A stretch of 5,722 nt of DNA from the NCBI GenBank assembly GCA_900751665.1, contig CAADSV010000222.1:1-5722 (forward strand). The letters are read 5' to 3'. Shown here piece by piece: positions 1 through 5,663 of this stretch. Both the position numbers and the translations under genes were made by a program. Source of the DNA: an uncultured Collinsella sp. (lineage in GTDB: Bacteria > Actinomycetota > Coriobacteriia > Coriobacteriales > Coriobacteriaceae). The notes under the pieces were generated by a model. That model saw only the letters and a list, made by a program, of their open reading frames with translations, ran no database searches and had not been told where the DNA came from. Position 1 is the first letter of the stretch. Every line of letters begins with the position of its first letter.

Positions 1-814
1 CCATGGCGGCAAGTCCGCCGGGCTCCTCGACCCAATGGGAAACCTTGCCGCACACGTAGATGCCAAAGGTGTTGGGCGTGTTGAGCATGGAGCCCTTGGC
101 GGCCTGGGTCTTAAGGTCCATGTACTGCGGCGTCTGCGCAAAAGCGGGGCCATCTGCGATGAGGTCGTCGCGCACGATGACCACGGTCACACCCGCGGCG
201 CCGGCGTTTTTCTGAGCGCCGGCGTAGATGAGCCCGTAGCGTTCGACGTCGAGCGGCTGCGACAAAAAGCAGCTCGAGACATCAGCGACCAGCGGTACGT
301 CGCCGCAGTTGGGCAGCTCGTGGTACATGGTGCCAAAGATGGTGTTGTTCTGGCAGATGTAGACGTAGTCGAGCCCGTCGCCTGCGGCCTCGGTGGCAAT
401 GCGCGCGTTGATGTCGGCCATGGTGGGTATGCGGTCGAAATTGGTGTTCTCGGAGCTCGCGAGCAGCACGGCCTCGCCGTACTTGGCGGCCTCCTTGTAT
501 GCCTTGTTGGCAAAGTTGCCGGTCACGATGTAGCCGGCGCGGCCGCGGCGCATGAGGTTCATGGGGATGCCCGCAAACTGCAGCGTGGCGCCGCCCTGCA
601 AAAACAGGACGCGGTAGTTGTCGGGGATGCTTAGCAGGCGACGCAGGGTTGCCTCGGCGTCGTCGATGATCTGCTGGTACATGCTAGATCGATGGCTCAT
701 CTCGAGCACGGACATGCCGCAACCGCGGTAGTCCATCATCTCGTCGGCGATCTCGGCGAGCACGCTTGTAGGCAGTGCGGCCGGGCCAGCTGAGAAGTTG
801 TGCACACGTGCCAT
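1..814 (-). CDS. serC: Phosphoserine aminotransferase, N-terminal 271 residues (3' end beyond window)
   Basis: PLP-dependent class V aminotransferase that converts 3-phosphohydroxypyruvate plus glutamate to phosphoserine plus 2-oxoglutarate, the second step of serine synthesis in the cytosol. I translated it from the ATG at 814-812; the frame is open to the window edge. Visible SerC signatures: N-terminal HNFSAGPAALP (5-15), EMSHRS (38-43), QGGAT (73-77) at the phosphate-binding turn, NNTIFGT (156-162), ADVSS (177-181) with Asp178 as the likely PLP-nitrogen partner, AGAQKNAGAAGVTVVIVR (198-215) with Lys202 as the Schiff-base lysine, and NTPNTFGIY (245-253). The family is about 360 residues, so roughly 90 C-terminal residues are missing at the edge. 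At the position where E. coli SerC has the PLP-stacking Trp (TGSW) this protein reads TGNF (98-101), a conservative aromatic change recalled from the family. The start is supported by GAGGGAGA seven bases upstream. It lies 227 bp downstream of the antiporter on the same strand and probably has its own promoter. Confidence 0.95.
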   Translation of the reverse strand, partial: MARVHNFSAGPAALPTSVLAEIADEMMDYRGCGMSVLEMSHRSSMYQQIIDDAEATLRRLLSIPDNYRVLFLQGGATLQFAGIPMNLMRRGRAGYIVTGNFANKAYKEAAKYGEAVLLASSENTNFDRIPTMADINARIATEAAGDGLDYVYICQNNTIFGTMYHELPNCGDVPLVADVSSCFLSQPLDVERYGLIYAGAQKNAGAAGVTVVIVRDDLIADGPAFAQTPQYMDLKTQAAKGSMLNTPNTFGIYVCGKVSHWVEEPGGLAAM

Positions 815-821
815 CTTCTAG

Positions 822-829
822 TCTCCCTC
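822..829 (-). promoter_or_regulatory. Ribosome binding site of serC
   Basis: Read on the minus strand this is GAGGGAGA, ending seven bases before the ATG at 814. It fixes the serC start, which agrees with the conserved N-terminus (ARVHNFSAGPAA). Confidence 0.75.
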
Positions 830-852
830 GTAGTCGTTTGAACGTTCGGGAT

Positions 853-861
853 ACTTTAGCA
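853..861 (-). promoter_or_regulatory. Possible extended -10 promoter for serC
   Basis: On the minus strand the sequence reads TGCTAAAGT, an extended -10 (TGn plus TAAAGT, 4 of 6 matches to TATAAT). It would place the transcript start near 846 and give a leader of about 30 bases. No good -35 box stands 16-18 bases upstream, so the call rests on the extended -10 and its position alone. Confidence 0.35.
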
Positions 862-949
862 CAGTGGAGCGCCAGGCGCGACCGCATCACAGCAAAACCC
901 GAGTGCGCCGCTATGATTTACAGGATGGTTACATGGGGGAGAGGTGACC

Positions 950-1027
950 TTACTCCTCAGGCAAATCCAAATCTGCGAGCGAAGACATGAGGTTCTCTAG
1001 GCGCTTGATCTCTTCGCCGCAAATTAG
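950..1027 (-). pseudogene. Possible orphan C-terminal coding remnant
   Basis: Between the antiporter and serC, the minus strand holds an open frame of 25 codons ending in TAA (950-952), bounded upstream by an in-frame TAG (1028-1030). It reads as a charged, amphipathic helix: GEEI, then KRLENLMSSLADLDLPEE. This looks like the natural acidic C-terminus of a soluble protein rather than random GC-rich sequence. It has no credible start: the only ATG is at 988-986 and leaves 12 codons. Its open part begins right at the GGTAGCTAATTTG repeat (1020-1032), as though that repeat marks the breakpoint. It may be the tail of a deleted gene, a transposed fragment or chance. I do not recognise the parent protein. 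Confidence 0.35.
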
Positions 1028-1032
1028 CTACC
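1020..1032 (-). repeat. GGTAGCTAATTTG repeat, copy 1
   Basis: The minus strand reads GGTAGCTAATTTG, identical over 13 bases to plus-strand 3748-3760. Both copies sit 9-11 bases past a stop codon, in the same orientation relative to the gene they follow (antiporter here, phosphatase there). A related GGCAGCTAATTAG lies at 4044-4056 on the plus strand. Confidence 0.6.
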
Positions 1033-1041
1033 TCCTGCCCG

Positions 1042-2643
1042 CTACGACGCCAGTGTGGCAATGACGGCTTCGTCGCCGGCGTATATTAGGGTGTTGCCAT
1101 CGGGAATGATCGTTTGGCCGTCGCGCTTGAGCATCACCACAATAAACGGATGCTTGCCTTGCGGCACGTCGCGCAGGCGCTGGCCGGCCAGGCGACCGTG
1201 GGGCGTCACGGTGACCTCGCGCAGCGTAACCTCGGCACGCTCTTCAAACGTCGGGGCAGCCATCACCAATAGGTCGCCTTCCTCAATCACGGTATCGCCA
1301 TTGGGCAGCACCGGGTGCGCGCCATCGCGCAGCACCAGGACGACGAGCATGTCCGTGGCGCTGCCAATATCGGCGAGCGAGCGTCCGGAAAACGGATGGC
1401 CCGCGCCCACCTTGAACTTGACAAACGACATGCCGTCCTCGTCGCGGTAATCGTTAAACGTACGGCGCACGTCGCCTTCCGCGTCGATCATATTGAGCTT
1501 TTTCGCCACCGCCGGTAGCAGCGAGCCCTGCACCACAATGCTCGACACGGCAATCACAAATACCAGGTCAAACAGGTCGTGACCGCCAGGAACACCGGCC
1601 ACCACGGTAAAGAGGCTAAACACGACCGAAGCCGCGCCGCGCAGACCCGCCCAGCTTACGAGCGCAACCTGGCGAGGGTTCGTCTTAAAGGGCGCTAGGA
1701 GCACGCCGACGGCGATGGGGCGGCTTACAAAGAGCATAAACGCCATGAGCGCCAGGCCCGGCAGCAGCATCTGCGGCAGGCGTGCGGGCGTTGCGAGCAG
1801 GCCGAGCAAGAAGAAGATCGTCATCTCGGCCATCTCGGTGAGGGTATCGAAGAAGTGCGCCATCTCGACCTTGCCGGTGATGTCGCTCGCACCCAGCACA
1901 ATGCCGGCCAGGTACACGGCCAAAAATCCGTTGCCGCCCAGGTAGCTCGGCAGCGCGTAGGCGACGATGGCCACGGCGAACAAAAAGATGGTCTGCGCGC
2001 CCTCGGCCGTTGCGTGCGCGCGTTCAATCAGGCGGCCCGCCGCCCAGCCGATGGCGAGGCCCAGGCCCACGCCCAAGATAATCTGCTTGGCCAGCAGTGC
2101 GGGAATGTTGATGTCGCCGCCGGCCGCGAGTGTGGCGAGCACGGCGGTGAGCATATAGGCGACGGGATCGTTGGAGCCCGATTCGACCTCGAGCAGCGAG
2201 TCGGTGCCGCCCCTCAGCGACAGGCTGTGCTCGCGCAGAACGCTAAAGACGCTGGCCGCGTCGGTGGACGCCACGACCGATCCCAACAGCAGGCCGCCGA
2301 TCCAGTCGAAGCCCAGCACAAAGTGGGCGAACACGCCGGTGATGCCTGCGGTGATGACGACGCCGAGCGTGCTCAGCAGCACCGCCGGCGCGGCGACGGG
2401 CTTGGCGCGGTCGATATTGGTGTTAAAGCCGCCGTAGAACATGATGAACAGCAGCGCCGTGCTGCAGACGGTTTCGGTGAGCGCGTAGTCGCTAAAGTCG
2501 ATATGCGTCGGGCCGTTGACGCCCAACAGCATGCCCAGCGCGATAAAGATGAGCAGGGTGGGGAAGGGGAGTTTTTTGCCGACGGGTTTGATGGTCAGGC
2601 ACAAAATGATGACGAGGCCGATAAAGAGAAGGATCTGGTTCAT
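1042..2643 (-). CDS. CPA1-type K+(Na+)/H+ antiporter with two C-terminal TrkA_C domains (NhaP2-like)
   Basis: Integral inner-membrane exchanger of the monovalent cation:proton antiporter family, 533 residues, complete. Residues 1 to about 383 form the hydrophobic Na_H_Exchanger-type domain with about 12-13 membrane segments. Diagnostic residues: STDAAS (126-131, Thr127-Asp128), ESGSNDPVA (154-162) with the Asn158-Asp159 ion-site pair, and GLRGAASV (333-340) in a late helix. The cytosolic tail carries two tandem TrkA_C/RCK_C-like units, about 405-465 (GRSLADI, GDTVIEEGDLLVMA) and 474-531 (GQRLRDV, GNTLIYAGDEAVIA), which in the family bind regulatory ligands and gate transport. This layout resembles NhaP2/CvrA potassium/proton antiporters, so K+ extrusion is the best guess; the ion cannot be read from sequence. 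The start is the only N-terminal Met, with AGGAG 12 bases upstream, a longer gap than usual. It is divergent from the phosphatase and has no clear terminator before serC. Confidence 0.92.
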   Translation of the reverse strand: MNQILLFIGLVIILCLTIKPVGKKLPFPTLLIFIALGMLLGVNGPTHIDFSDYALTETVCSTALLFIMFYGGFNTNIDRAKPVAAPAVLLSTLGVVITAGITGVFAHFVLGFDWIGGLLLGSVVASTDAASVFSVLREHSLSLRGGTDSLLEVESGSNDPVAYMLTAVLATLAAGGDINIPALLAKQIILGVGLGLAIGWAAGRLIERAHATAEGAQTIFLFAVAIVAYALPSYLGGNGFLAVYLAGIVLGASDITGKVEMAHFFDTLTEMAEMTIFFLLGLLATPARLPQMLLPGLALMAFMLFVSRPIAVGVLLAPFKTNPRQVALVSWAGLRGAASVVFSLFTVVAGVPGGHDLFDLVFVIAVSSIVVQGSLLPAVAKKLNMIDAEGDVRRTFNDYRDEDGMSFVKFKVGAGHPFSGRSLADIGSATDMLVVLVLRDGAHPVLPNGDTVIEEGDLLVMAAPTFEERAEVTLREVTVTPHGRLAGQRLRDVPQGKHPFIVVMLKRDGQTIIPDGNTLIYAGDEAVIATLAS

Positions 2644-2655
2644 GGATAGTGTCCG

Positions 2656-2660
2656 CTCCT
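2656..2660 (-). promoter_or_regulatory. Distant ribosome binding site of the antiporter
   Basis: AGGAG on the minus strand, 12 bases before the ATG at 2643. The usual gap is 5-9, so translation may be weak. No alternative start codon lies closer and no other purine-rich run fits. Confidence 0.5.
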
Positions 2661-2757
2661 GGGTGGTTGGCGTGGCACGGTCAGTTGTCTGCGGTTATTT
2701 GTACCCAAAGATGGTGGGTTTATGGGGTTGGATTGCGGGCGTGCGCGATATCGTCAT

Positions 2758-2772
2758 AGACGGCTGCCGTCT
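2758..2772 (+). promoter_or_regulatory. Perfect 15-bp palindrome, candidate operator
   Basis: AGACGGCTGCCGTCT has seven-base arms around a central T. It lies in the 253-bp divergent region, 20 bp upstream of the phosphatase -35 box and about 115 bp upstream of the antiporter start. As DNA it has the symmetry of a dimeric regulator site; as RNA it would be a six-pair hairpin with a three-base loop. No T-run follows on either strand, so it is not an intrinsic terminator. Confidence 0.4.
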
Positions 2773-2792
2773 TTGCCTCTGCTCGGAAACCC

Positions 2793-2821
2793 TTTCCAGC
2801 TTTATTGCAACGGAGTACAAT
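2793..2821 (+). promoter_or_regulatory. Sigma70-type promoter of the phosphatase gene
   Basis: The -35 box is TTTCCA (2793-2798, 4 of 6 to TTGACA), then a 17-bp spacer and -10 box TACAAT (2816-2821, 5 of 6 to TATAAT). This is the best promoter in the window. The transcript would start near 2828, giving a leader of about 69 bases. Confidence 0.65.
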
Positions 2822-2832
2822 GGGTAACGTTT

Positions 2833-2883
2833 AAGTTCAACTTGAAGTTTTAGTTGCAGCACCGGGCTTCGGCCGCAATGCAA
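2833..2883 (+). promoter_or_regulatory. Leader with symmetrical elements before the phosphatase
   Basis: Just past the predicted transcript start is TTCAACTTGAA (2836-2846), a perfect inverted repeat around one base, inside a run with AAGTT at 2833 and again at 2845. Further on, TTGCA (2854-2858) can pair with TGCAA (2879-2883) around an inner CCG/CGG stem. The 3' arm touches the AAGGAG ribosome site (2882-2887). The first could be a regulator site overlapping the initiation region, the second a weak RNA hairpin; both are short and may be chance. Confidence 0.3.
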
Positions 2884-2896
2884 GGAGAGGCGTACC

Positions 2897-3736
2897 ATGG
2901 CGATCTATGTGACATCTGATGCTCACGGGCACGTGCGTGCGCTTGACGAGGCCCTGTCTAAGATCTCGTTGACGTCCGACGACACGCTGTACGTGTTGGG
3001 CGACATGATCGATCGCGGGCCCGATCCGGTCGGCGTTATTAAGCTCGTGCGCTCGCTGCCCAACGCCCGCGTGCTCAAGGGCAATCACGAGCAGATCATG
3101 CTCGATGCCATCATTGGCCAGGATCCGCTCGATGCCGAGACCTGGGATATCAACGGTGGCTGGACGACGCGTGAGCAGCTCAACGACATGGAATTTGAGG
3201 CATACGAGGAGCTCGTGCGATGGATGGCCGCGCTGCCGCTCTACGCGGTGGTCGAGACCGAGGAGCGCCCGTATCTGCTGGTACATGCCGGTATTGAGAC
3301 CGAGGCGGCGCAGGCGTTTTTGCTTGAGCATGGCGTCGATTGTGCCGATGGCGTTGGAGCGGTGGGTGCCGATCGCGAGCTGCTGCAGCAGATGCTCGCG
3401 GTGCAGTCGTCCGATGACCTGCTGTGGATTCGTCATGGCTATTGGGATGCGTCGACCGGGCTGCTTTCTGCCGAGGGCAAGGGCCCGGTCGTGGTGAGCG
3501 GTCACACGCCCACGGTATCGCTTGGGCGCTATTGCGAGGTCGGTGGTCTGGCGGGGCTCGATGAGGAATCGGGACGCGGGCAGATCGTGCGCTTGGGCGG
3601 CGAGGACACTGCTGGTGTGCCCGATCGCATCGACATCGACTGCGCCGCCGCCACCGGCTCCGAGTTCGGCCGCGTGGGCATCCTGCGGCTCGATGATGGG
3701 GCGGAGTTCTACGCGAACATCAACCCGGGCGAATAA
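2897..3736 (+). CDS. PPP-type metallophosphoesterase (Ser/Thr phosphatase or ApaH-like)
   Basis: Cytosolic two-metal phosphoesterase of 279 residues, complete. All motifs of the calcineurin-like PPP fold are present in order: SDAHGH (7-12, metal ligands Asp8 and His10), GDMIDRG (35-41, Asp36, Asp39 and Arg40), GNHEQ (62-66, Asn63 and His64), LLVHAG (127-132, His130) and SGHTPT (201-206, His203). LLWIRHGYW (175-183) fits the bacterial PrpA/PrpB and ApaH group. The first motif has Ser7 in place of the more usual Gly; no metal ligand is lost. Such proteins dephosphorylate phospho-Ser/Thr or cleave diadenosine tetraphosphate, and sequence alone does not separate these. The start has AAGGAG nine bases upstream and the beta-strand YVTSDAHG begins at residue 4, as expected. 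It is transcribed from the promoter at 2793-2821, apparently alone. No strong terminator follows; the repeat region at 3737-4052 may end transcription. Confidence 0.93.
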   Translation: MAIYVTSDAHGHVRALDEALSKISLTSDDTLYVLGDMIDRGPDPVGVIKLVRSLPNARVLKGNHEQIMLDAIIGQDPLDAETWDINGGWTTREQLNDMEFEAYEELVRWMAALPLYAVVETEERPYLLVHAGIETEAAQAFLLEHGVDCADGVGAVGADRELLQQMLAVQSSDDLLWIRHGYWDASTGLLSAEGKGPVVVSGHTPTVSLGRYCEVGGLAGLDEESGRGQIVRLGGEDTAGVPDRIDIDCAAATGSEFGRVGILRLDDGAEFYANINPGE

Positions 3737-3747
3737 TCGGTGCAAGG

Positions 3748-3822
3748 GGTAGCTAATTTGGGACGGGGCTTTTTTGACTACTTTTGCCCTTCTGCCCACT
3801 AATTGATTTCTCTGGGACGGGG
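3748..3822 (+). repeat. REP-like repeats: GGTAGCTAATTTG and two TGGGACGGGG boxes
   Basis: GGTAGCTAATTTG (3748-3760) runs into the first TGGGACGGGG box (3759-3768), followed by a TTTTTT run. A second identical box is at 3813-3822. On the minus strand each box is followed by AATTAG (directly in one case, after eight bases in the other), so the unit is CCCCGTCCCA-n-AATTAG repeated at a 54-bp step. A shorter GACGGGG recurs at 4010-4016. Such G-rich boxes after genes resemble REP sequences mobilised by IS200-like RAYT transposases in other bacteria; that link is inference, and no transposase is in the window. Confidence 0.5.
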
Positions 3823-3850
3823 ATTAAATAATCATTTGGCTGCCCGCTGG

Positions 3851-3973
3851 CTAAGTGAGTAGACTTTTTTGGAAATGCCGAGCACCCAACATATTTGCCT
3901 CAATAAAACCGCAGGTCACAGACTTGTGCTCTGTTGGTGTGGTCGGAGATTCGGTAAAAGTCTACTCACTTAG
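3851..3973. mobile_element. 123-bp imperfect palindrome with 18-bp perfect terminal inverted repeats (MITE/REPIN-like)
   Basis: The left arm CTAAGTGAGTAGACTTTT (3851-3868) is the exact reverse complement of 3956-3973. Inside it the arms stay complementary: 3872-3874, 3878-3881, 3883-3885 and 3886-3891 pair with the mirrored right side (one bulged base at 3938), so 34 of 41 left-arm bases pair. The unpaired centre is 3892-3931 and contains a small CACA/TGTG stem. No open frame exists inside. TA lies in mirrored positions near both tips (3852-3853, 3971-3972); if it is a TA target duplication, the terminal repeats would start AGTGAG, as in MITEs moved by IS630-type transposases. It could instead be a REPIN-like doublet or a structured RNA. 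The palindrome is certain; the mobile nature is inferred. Confidence 0.6.
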
Positions 3974-4003
3974 TTTTGCGTGATGAATATTGTCCGCAAC
4001 GAG

Positions 4004-4017
4004 ACCCCAGACGGGGT
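4004..4017. other. Small GC hairpin between convergent genes
   Basis: ACCCC-AGAC-GGGGT: five pairs with a four-base loop. It could slow polymerase from either side, but neither strand has a T-tract after it, so it is a poor intrinsic terminator. Its right half contains GACGGGG, the core of the upstream boxes. Confidence 0.3.
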
Positions 4018-4033
4018 GATTCCATCGCAAATT

Positions 4034-4044
4034 CCGGTGACCGG
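4034..4044 (-). terminator. Weak candidate terminator stem for the flippase gene
   Basis: CCGGTGACCGG is a perfect palindrome around one base, starting nine bases past the flippase stop codon. On the minus strand it is followed by AATTTG, only a hint of a U-tract. The stem is short (four pairs with a three-base loop). Confidence 0.25.
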
Positions 4045-4052
4045 GCAGCTAA

Positions 4053-5591
4053 TTAGGCGCCGTATGGGTTGCGGTCGCGTTCGATGCGTTGGCGGATGTT
4101 GGCGTACTCGATTATCAGCAGCACCAGGAGTAGGGCCATGATGGCTAGGTAGCTCACCACAGCGCCCATCAGACCCAGCAGCTTAATCAGGATCACCGGC
4201 AGCACCACGCTTACGGCGAAGCAGATCAGGTAGATCTTGGTGACGTCTCCAGCGTGGCGTAGCACCGTGATGATGGCGTAGATAAAGTCGATGGCCGCGG
4301 TGACGCCGCCGGCGACGACCATCAGCAGCGCCAGCGTACGGTAGCGTTCAAAGCTGAGGCCGTACATAAAGCTCATGAGGGGAATACCGGGACCTGCCAT
4401 AAATGCGGCGCACACGCCGGTGATGACTACGATCAGCGCCATAACGGCAACAATAATCAGGTCAAAGCGACGACGCTTGCGAGGATTAGCCCAAATGCTC
4501 GACAAGCGCAGGAGCTGCGGTTTATAGATAAATCCAATGCTCAGCAAAATAGCTTGCGCCGGAAAGAACAGGGCATTAAAGTACAGCTGGTATTTGTAGG
4601 CCAGCGTGCCTTCCATCACAAACTTGGGCATGCTCTCGATGAGGTTGAACAGGAACAGTGCACCAAAGAGCGGGGCGCACTGGACAAATAGGTGGCCGAC
4701 CTCGCACAGGCTCACGCGGCGCGATTTTTCGGTCTCGAGCAGGGCAAGCGGCGCGGTGACCAGCACGAGCGAGGCGATGGCGGTGACACCCATGACCATG
4801 GCCGCGATGGGCATGCTGCGCGTGAGGAACAGCGCCACGCTAAAGACCGCGATGACGCCGACGGAGCGTAGCGTTTGGCTCATGCCGGCCAGGTAGAGCT
4901 TGTCGGCCTGCTGCAGGCGGCCTTCGTACACGTCGGCGACGCCGTCGATCACCTTGTAGAGGTAGACGCCCAGGCCGATCGTCGCCATCTGCGCATCATA
5001 GCCGCGGGCGCTGCTGTACATGAGGCCACAGCCTAGGGCGAGCGCTCCACAAAGCCAGCGGTTGAGCTGGTAGGAGGCAAAGGACGTCTTTTCGTCGATG
5101 TCTGAGACCTGGAAATTGCGCACGCCGTAGTTGCACGCGATCATGATGAGCGTGCCGGTGACAAAGGCGATGGAGAATTTGCCTGCTTCTTCGGCGCCCA
5201 CGAGCTGCGTAGACACGATGGTGAGCAACGGAAACGCCAGGCCCCACACGGCGGTGCCGAGGGTGTTCCAAAGATAGTCGCGGCTGGTGGCGTGCTCCTC
5301 GTATTCCGCTTCCTGCATGGAGAAGCCGCCGCCGTAGACGGCGCCGAGCAGACGGTTCCACCAAGCGTTGACCATGCGGCGGACGGGGCCGGGCTCCCGA
5401 TCGCGTTCGCGCCGGCGACGTGTGGCTTGGCTGCTATCGGGTCCGCCGGCGTTGCGCTGGCTCAGCTCCTGGATGCGCGCGAGCTCTTCGGCCGTGTGGG
5501 AGGCGGGGAACAGGCCGTTCTCGATGCGGCCGCCCTGGGCCTTCGCGGCGCCGTCTTTCGATGCAGCGGGGTTGGAGATGCCGTTACGGCG
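4053..5591 (-). CDS. Polysaccharide flippase-like membrane protein (MOP superfamily), 5' end unresolved
   Basis: Multi-spanning inner-membrane protein resembling the 'lipopolysaccharide biosynthesis protein' (Wzx-like) group of the MOP flippases, which move lipid-linked sugar units across the membrane; the substrate is unknown. The stop is TAA at 4055-4053. Counting from the first codon kept here (5591-5589), residues 1 to about 72 are a polar, Arg/Glu-rich cytosolic stretch (HTAEELARIQELSQRN, RRRRERDREP), then MVNAWW at 73 and about 12 hydrophobic segments. Typical family stretches are GVRNFQVSDIDEKTSF (156-171) and YKVIDGVADVYEGRLQQADK (212-231). The open frame continues to a GTG at 5672 and to the window edge, but beyond 5591 it crosses a 19-G run and an inverted copy of its own interior, giving a poly-Pro/Ala segment that I regard as spurious. 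The ATG at 5375 has no ribosome site, so the true start is probably upstream and lost. It converges with the phosphatase gene. Confidence 0.8.
   Translation of the reverse strand, partial: RRNGISNPAASKDGAAKAQGGRIENGLFPASHTAEELARIQELSQRNAGGPDSSQATRRRRERDREPGPVRRMVNAWWNRLLGAVYGGGFSMQEAEYEEHATSRDYLWNTLGTAVWGLAFPLLTIVSTQLVGAEEAGKFSIAFVTGTLIMIACNYGVRNFQVSDIDEKTSFASYQLNRWLCGALALGCGLMYSSARGYDAQMATIGLGVYLYKVIDGVADVYEGRLQQADKLYLAGMSQTLRSVGVIAVFSVALFLTRSMPIAAMVMGVTAIASLVLVTAPLALLETEKSRRVSLCEVGHLFVQCAPLFGALFLFNLIESMPKFVMEGTLAYKYQLYFNALFFPAQAILLSIGFIYKPQLLRLSSIWANPRKRRRFDLIIVAVMALIVVITGVCAAFMAGPGIPLMSFMYGLSFERYRTLALLMVVAGGVTAAIDFIYAIITVLRHAGDVTKIYLICFAVSVVLPVILIKLLGLMGAVVSYLAIMALLLVLLIIEYANIRQRIERDRNPYGA
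5370..5428 (+). repeat. Inner arm of 59-bp inverted repeat (genuine copy, inside the flippase gene)
   Basis: This segment encodes the Arg-rich stretch and first bases around MVNAWW in the flippase gene. Its reverse complement is found at 5664-5722 with one mismatch (5390 versus 5702). Because it is in-frame coding sequence continuous with the rest of the gene, this arm is taken as the real one. Confidence 0.85.
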
Positions 5592-5663
5592 GGGGGGGGG
5601 GGGGGGGGGCGGCGCGGCGGGGGGAGGGGCGCCGGCCCGGCGGGGGGGCCCCCGAGAGCAAAA
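5591..5663. other. 19-G homopolymer and low-complexity G/C stretch, probable sequencing artefact
   Basis: An uninterrupted run of 19 G (5591-5609) is followed by almost pure G/C sequence to about 5655 and then an A-run (5660-5665). Such G runs are typical of two-colour sequencers reading no signal. In the flippase frame it yields poly-Pro with Ala and Gly, unlike the preceding Arg/Glu-rich protein. Nothing here should be translated. Confidence 0.7.

Larger units (their letters stand above)
3737..4052. other. 316-bp non-coding region between convergent gene ends
   Basis: No credible coding frame is present, and base composition is clearly more AT-rich than the flanking genes. Contents in order: AGCTAATT copy with the first TGGGACGGGG box and a T-run (3748-3775), second box (3813-3822), the 123-bp palindromic element (3851-3973), and two small hairpins (4004-4017, 4034-4044). 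No tRNA or other known RNA is recognised. Both flanking genes end here, so it must hold termination signals for both, yet neither has a classic GC-stem plus U-tract. Confidence 0.7.

Noticed and set aside
35..634. 199-codon plus-strand open frame opposite serC
   Set aside because: It is antisense to a strongly conserved gene, has no ribosome site, and its His/Val/Gly-rich product is what the complement of GC-rich coding sequence gives.
1855..2649. 264-codon plus-strand open frame opposite the antiporter
   Set aside because: Antisense shadow of a clear membrane protein: the product is an extreme Gln/Asp/Gly/Arg mixture typical of reversed hydrophobic codons.
3766..3789. GGGC / GCCC with an intervening T-run as the phosphatase terminator
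   Set aside because: Only four pairs with a 16-base loop, and the T-run lies in the loop rather than after the stem.
2837..3799. 320-codon minus-strand open frame opposite the phosphatase
   Set aside because: It covers a complete PPP enzyme with all its motifs on the other strand, its start is in the repeat region without a ribosome site, and its product shows no fold signature.
3851..3977. Long palindrome plus TTTT as an intrinsic terminator
   Set aside because: The stem base is AT-rich, the loop is 40 bases and only four T follow; the structure fits an inserted element better, although some termination effect is possible.
3737..4052. CRISPR array or tRNA in the repeat region
   Set aside because: Repeats are not evenly spaced direct copies with unique spacers, and no cloverleaf or CCA end can be drawn.
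5591..5609. Poly-G tract as a phase-variation switch for the flippase
   Set aside because: Attractive for a surface-polysaccharide gene, but the adjoining noise and fold-back copy make a base-calling artefact far more likely.
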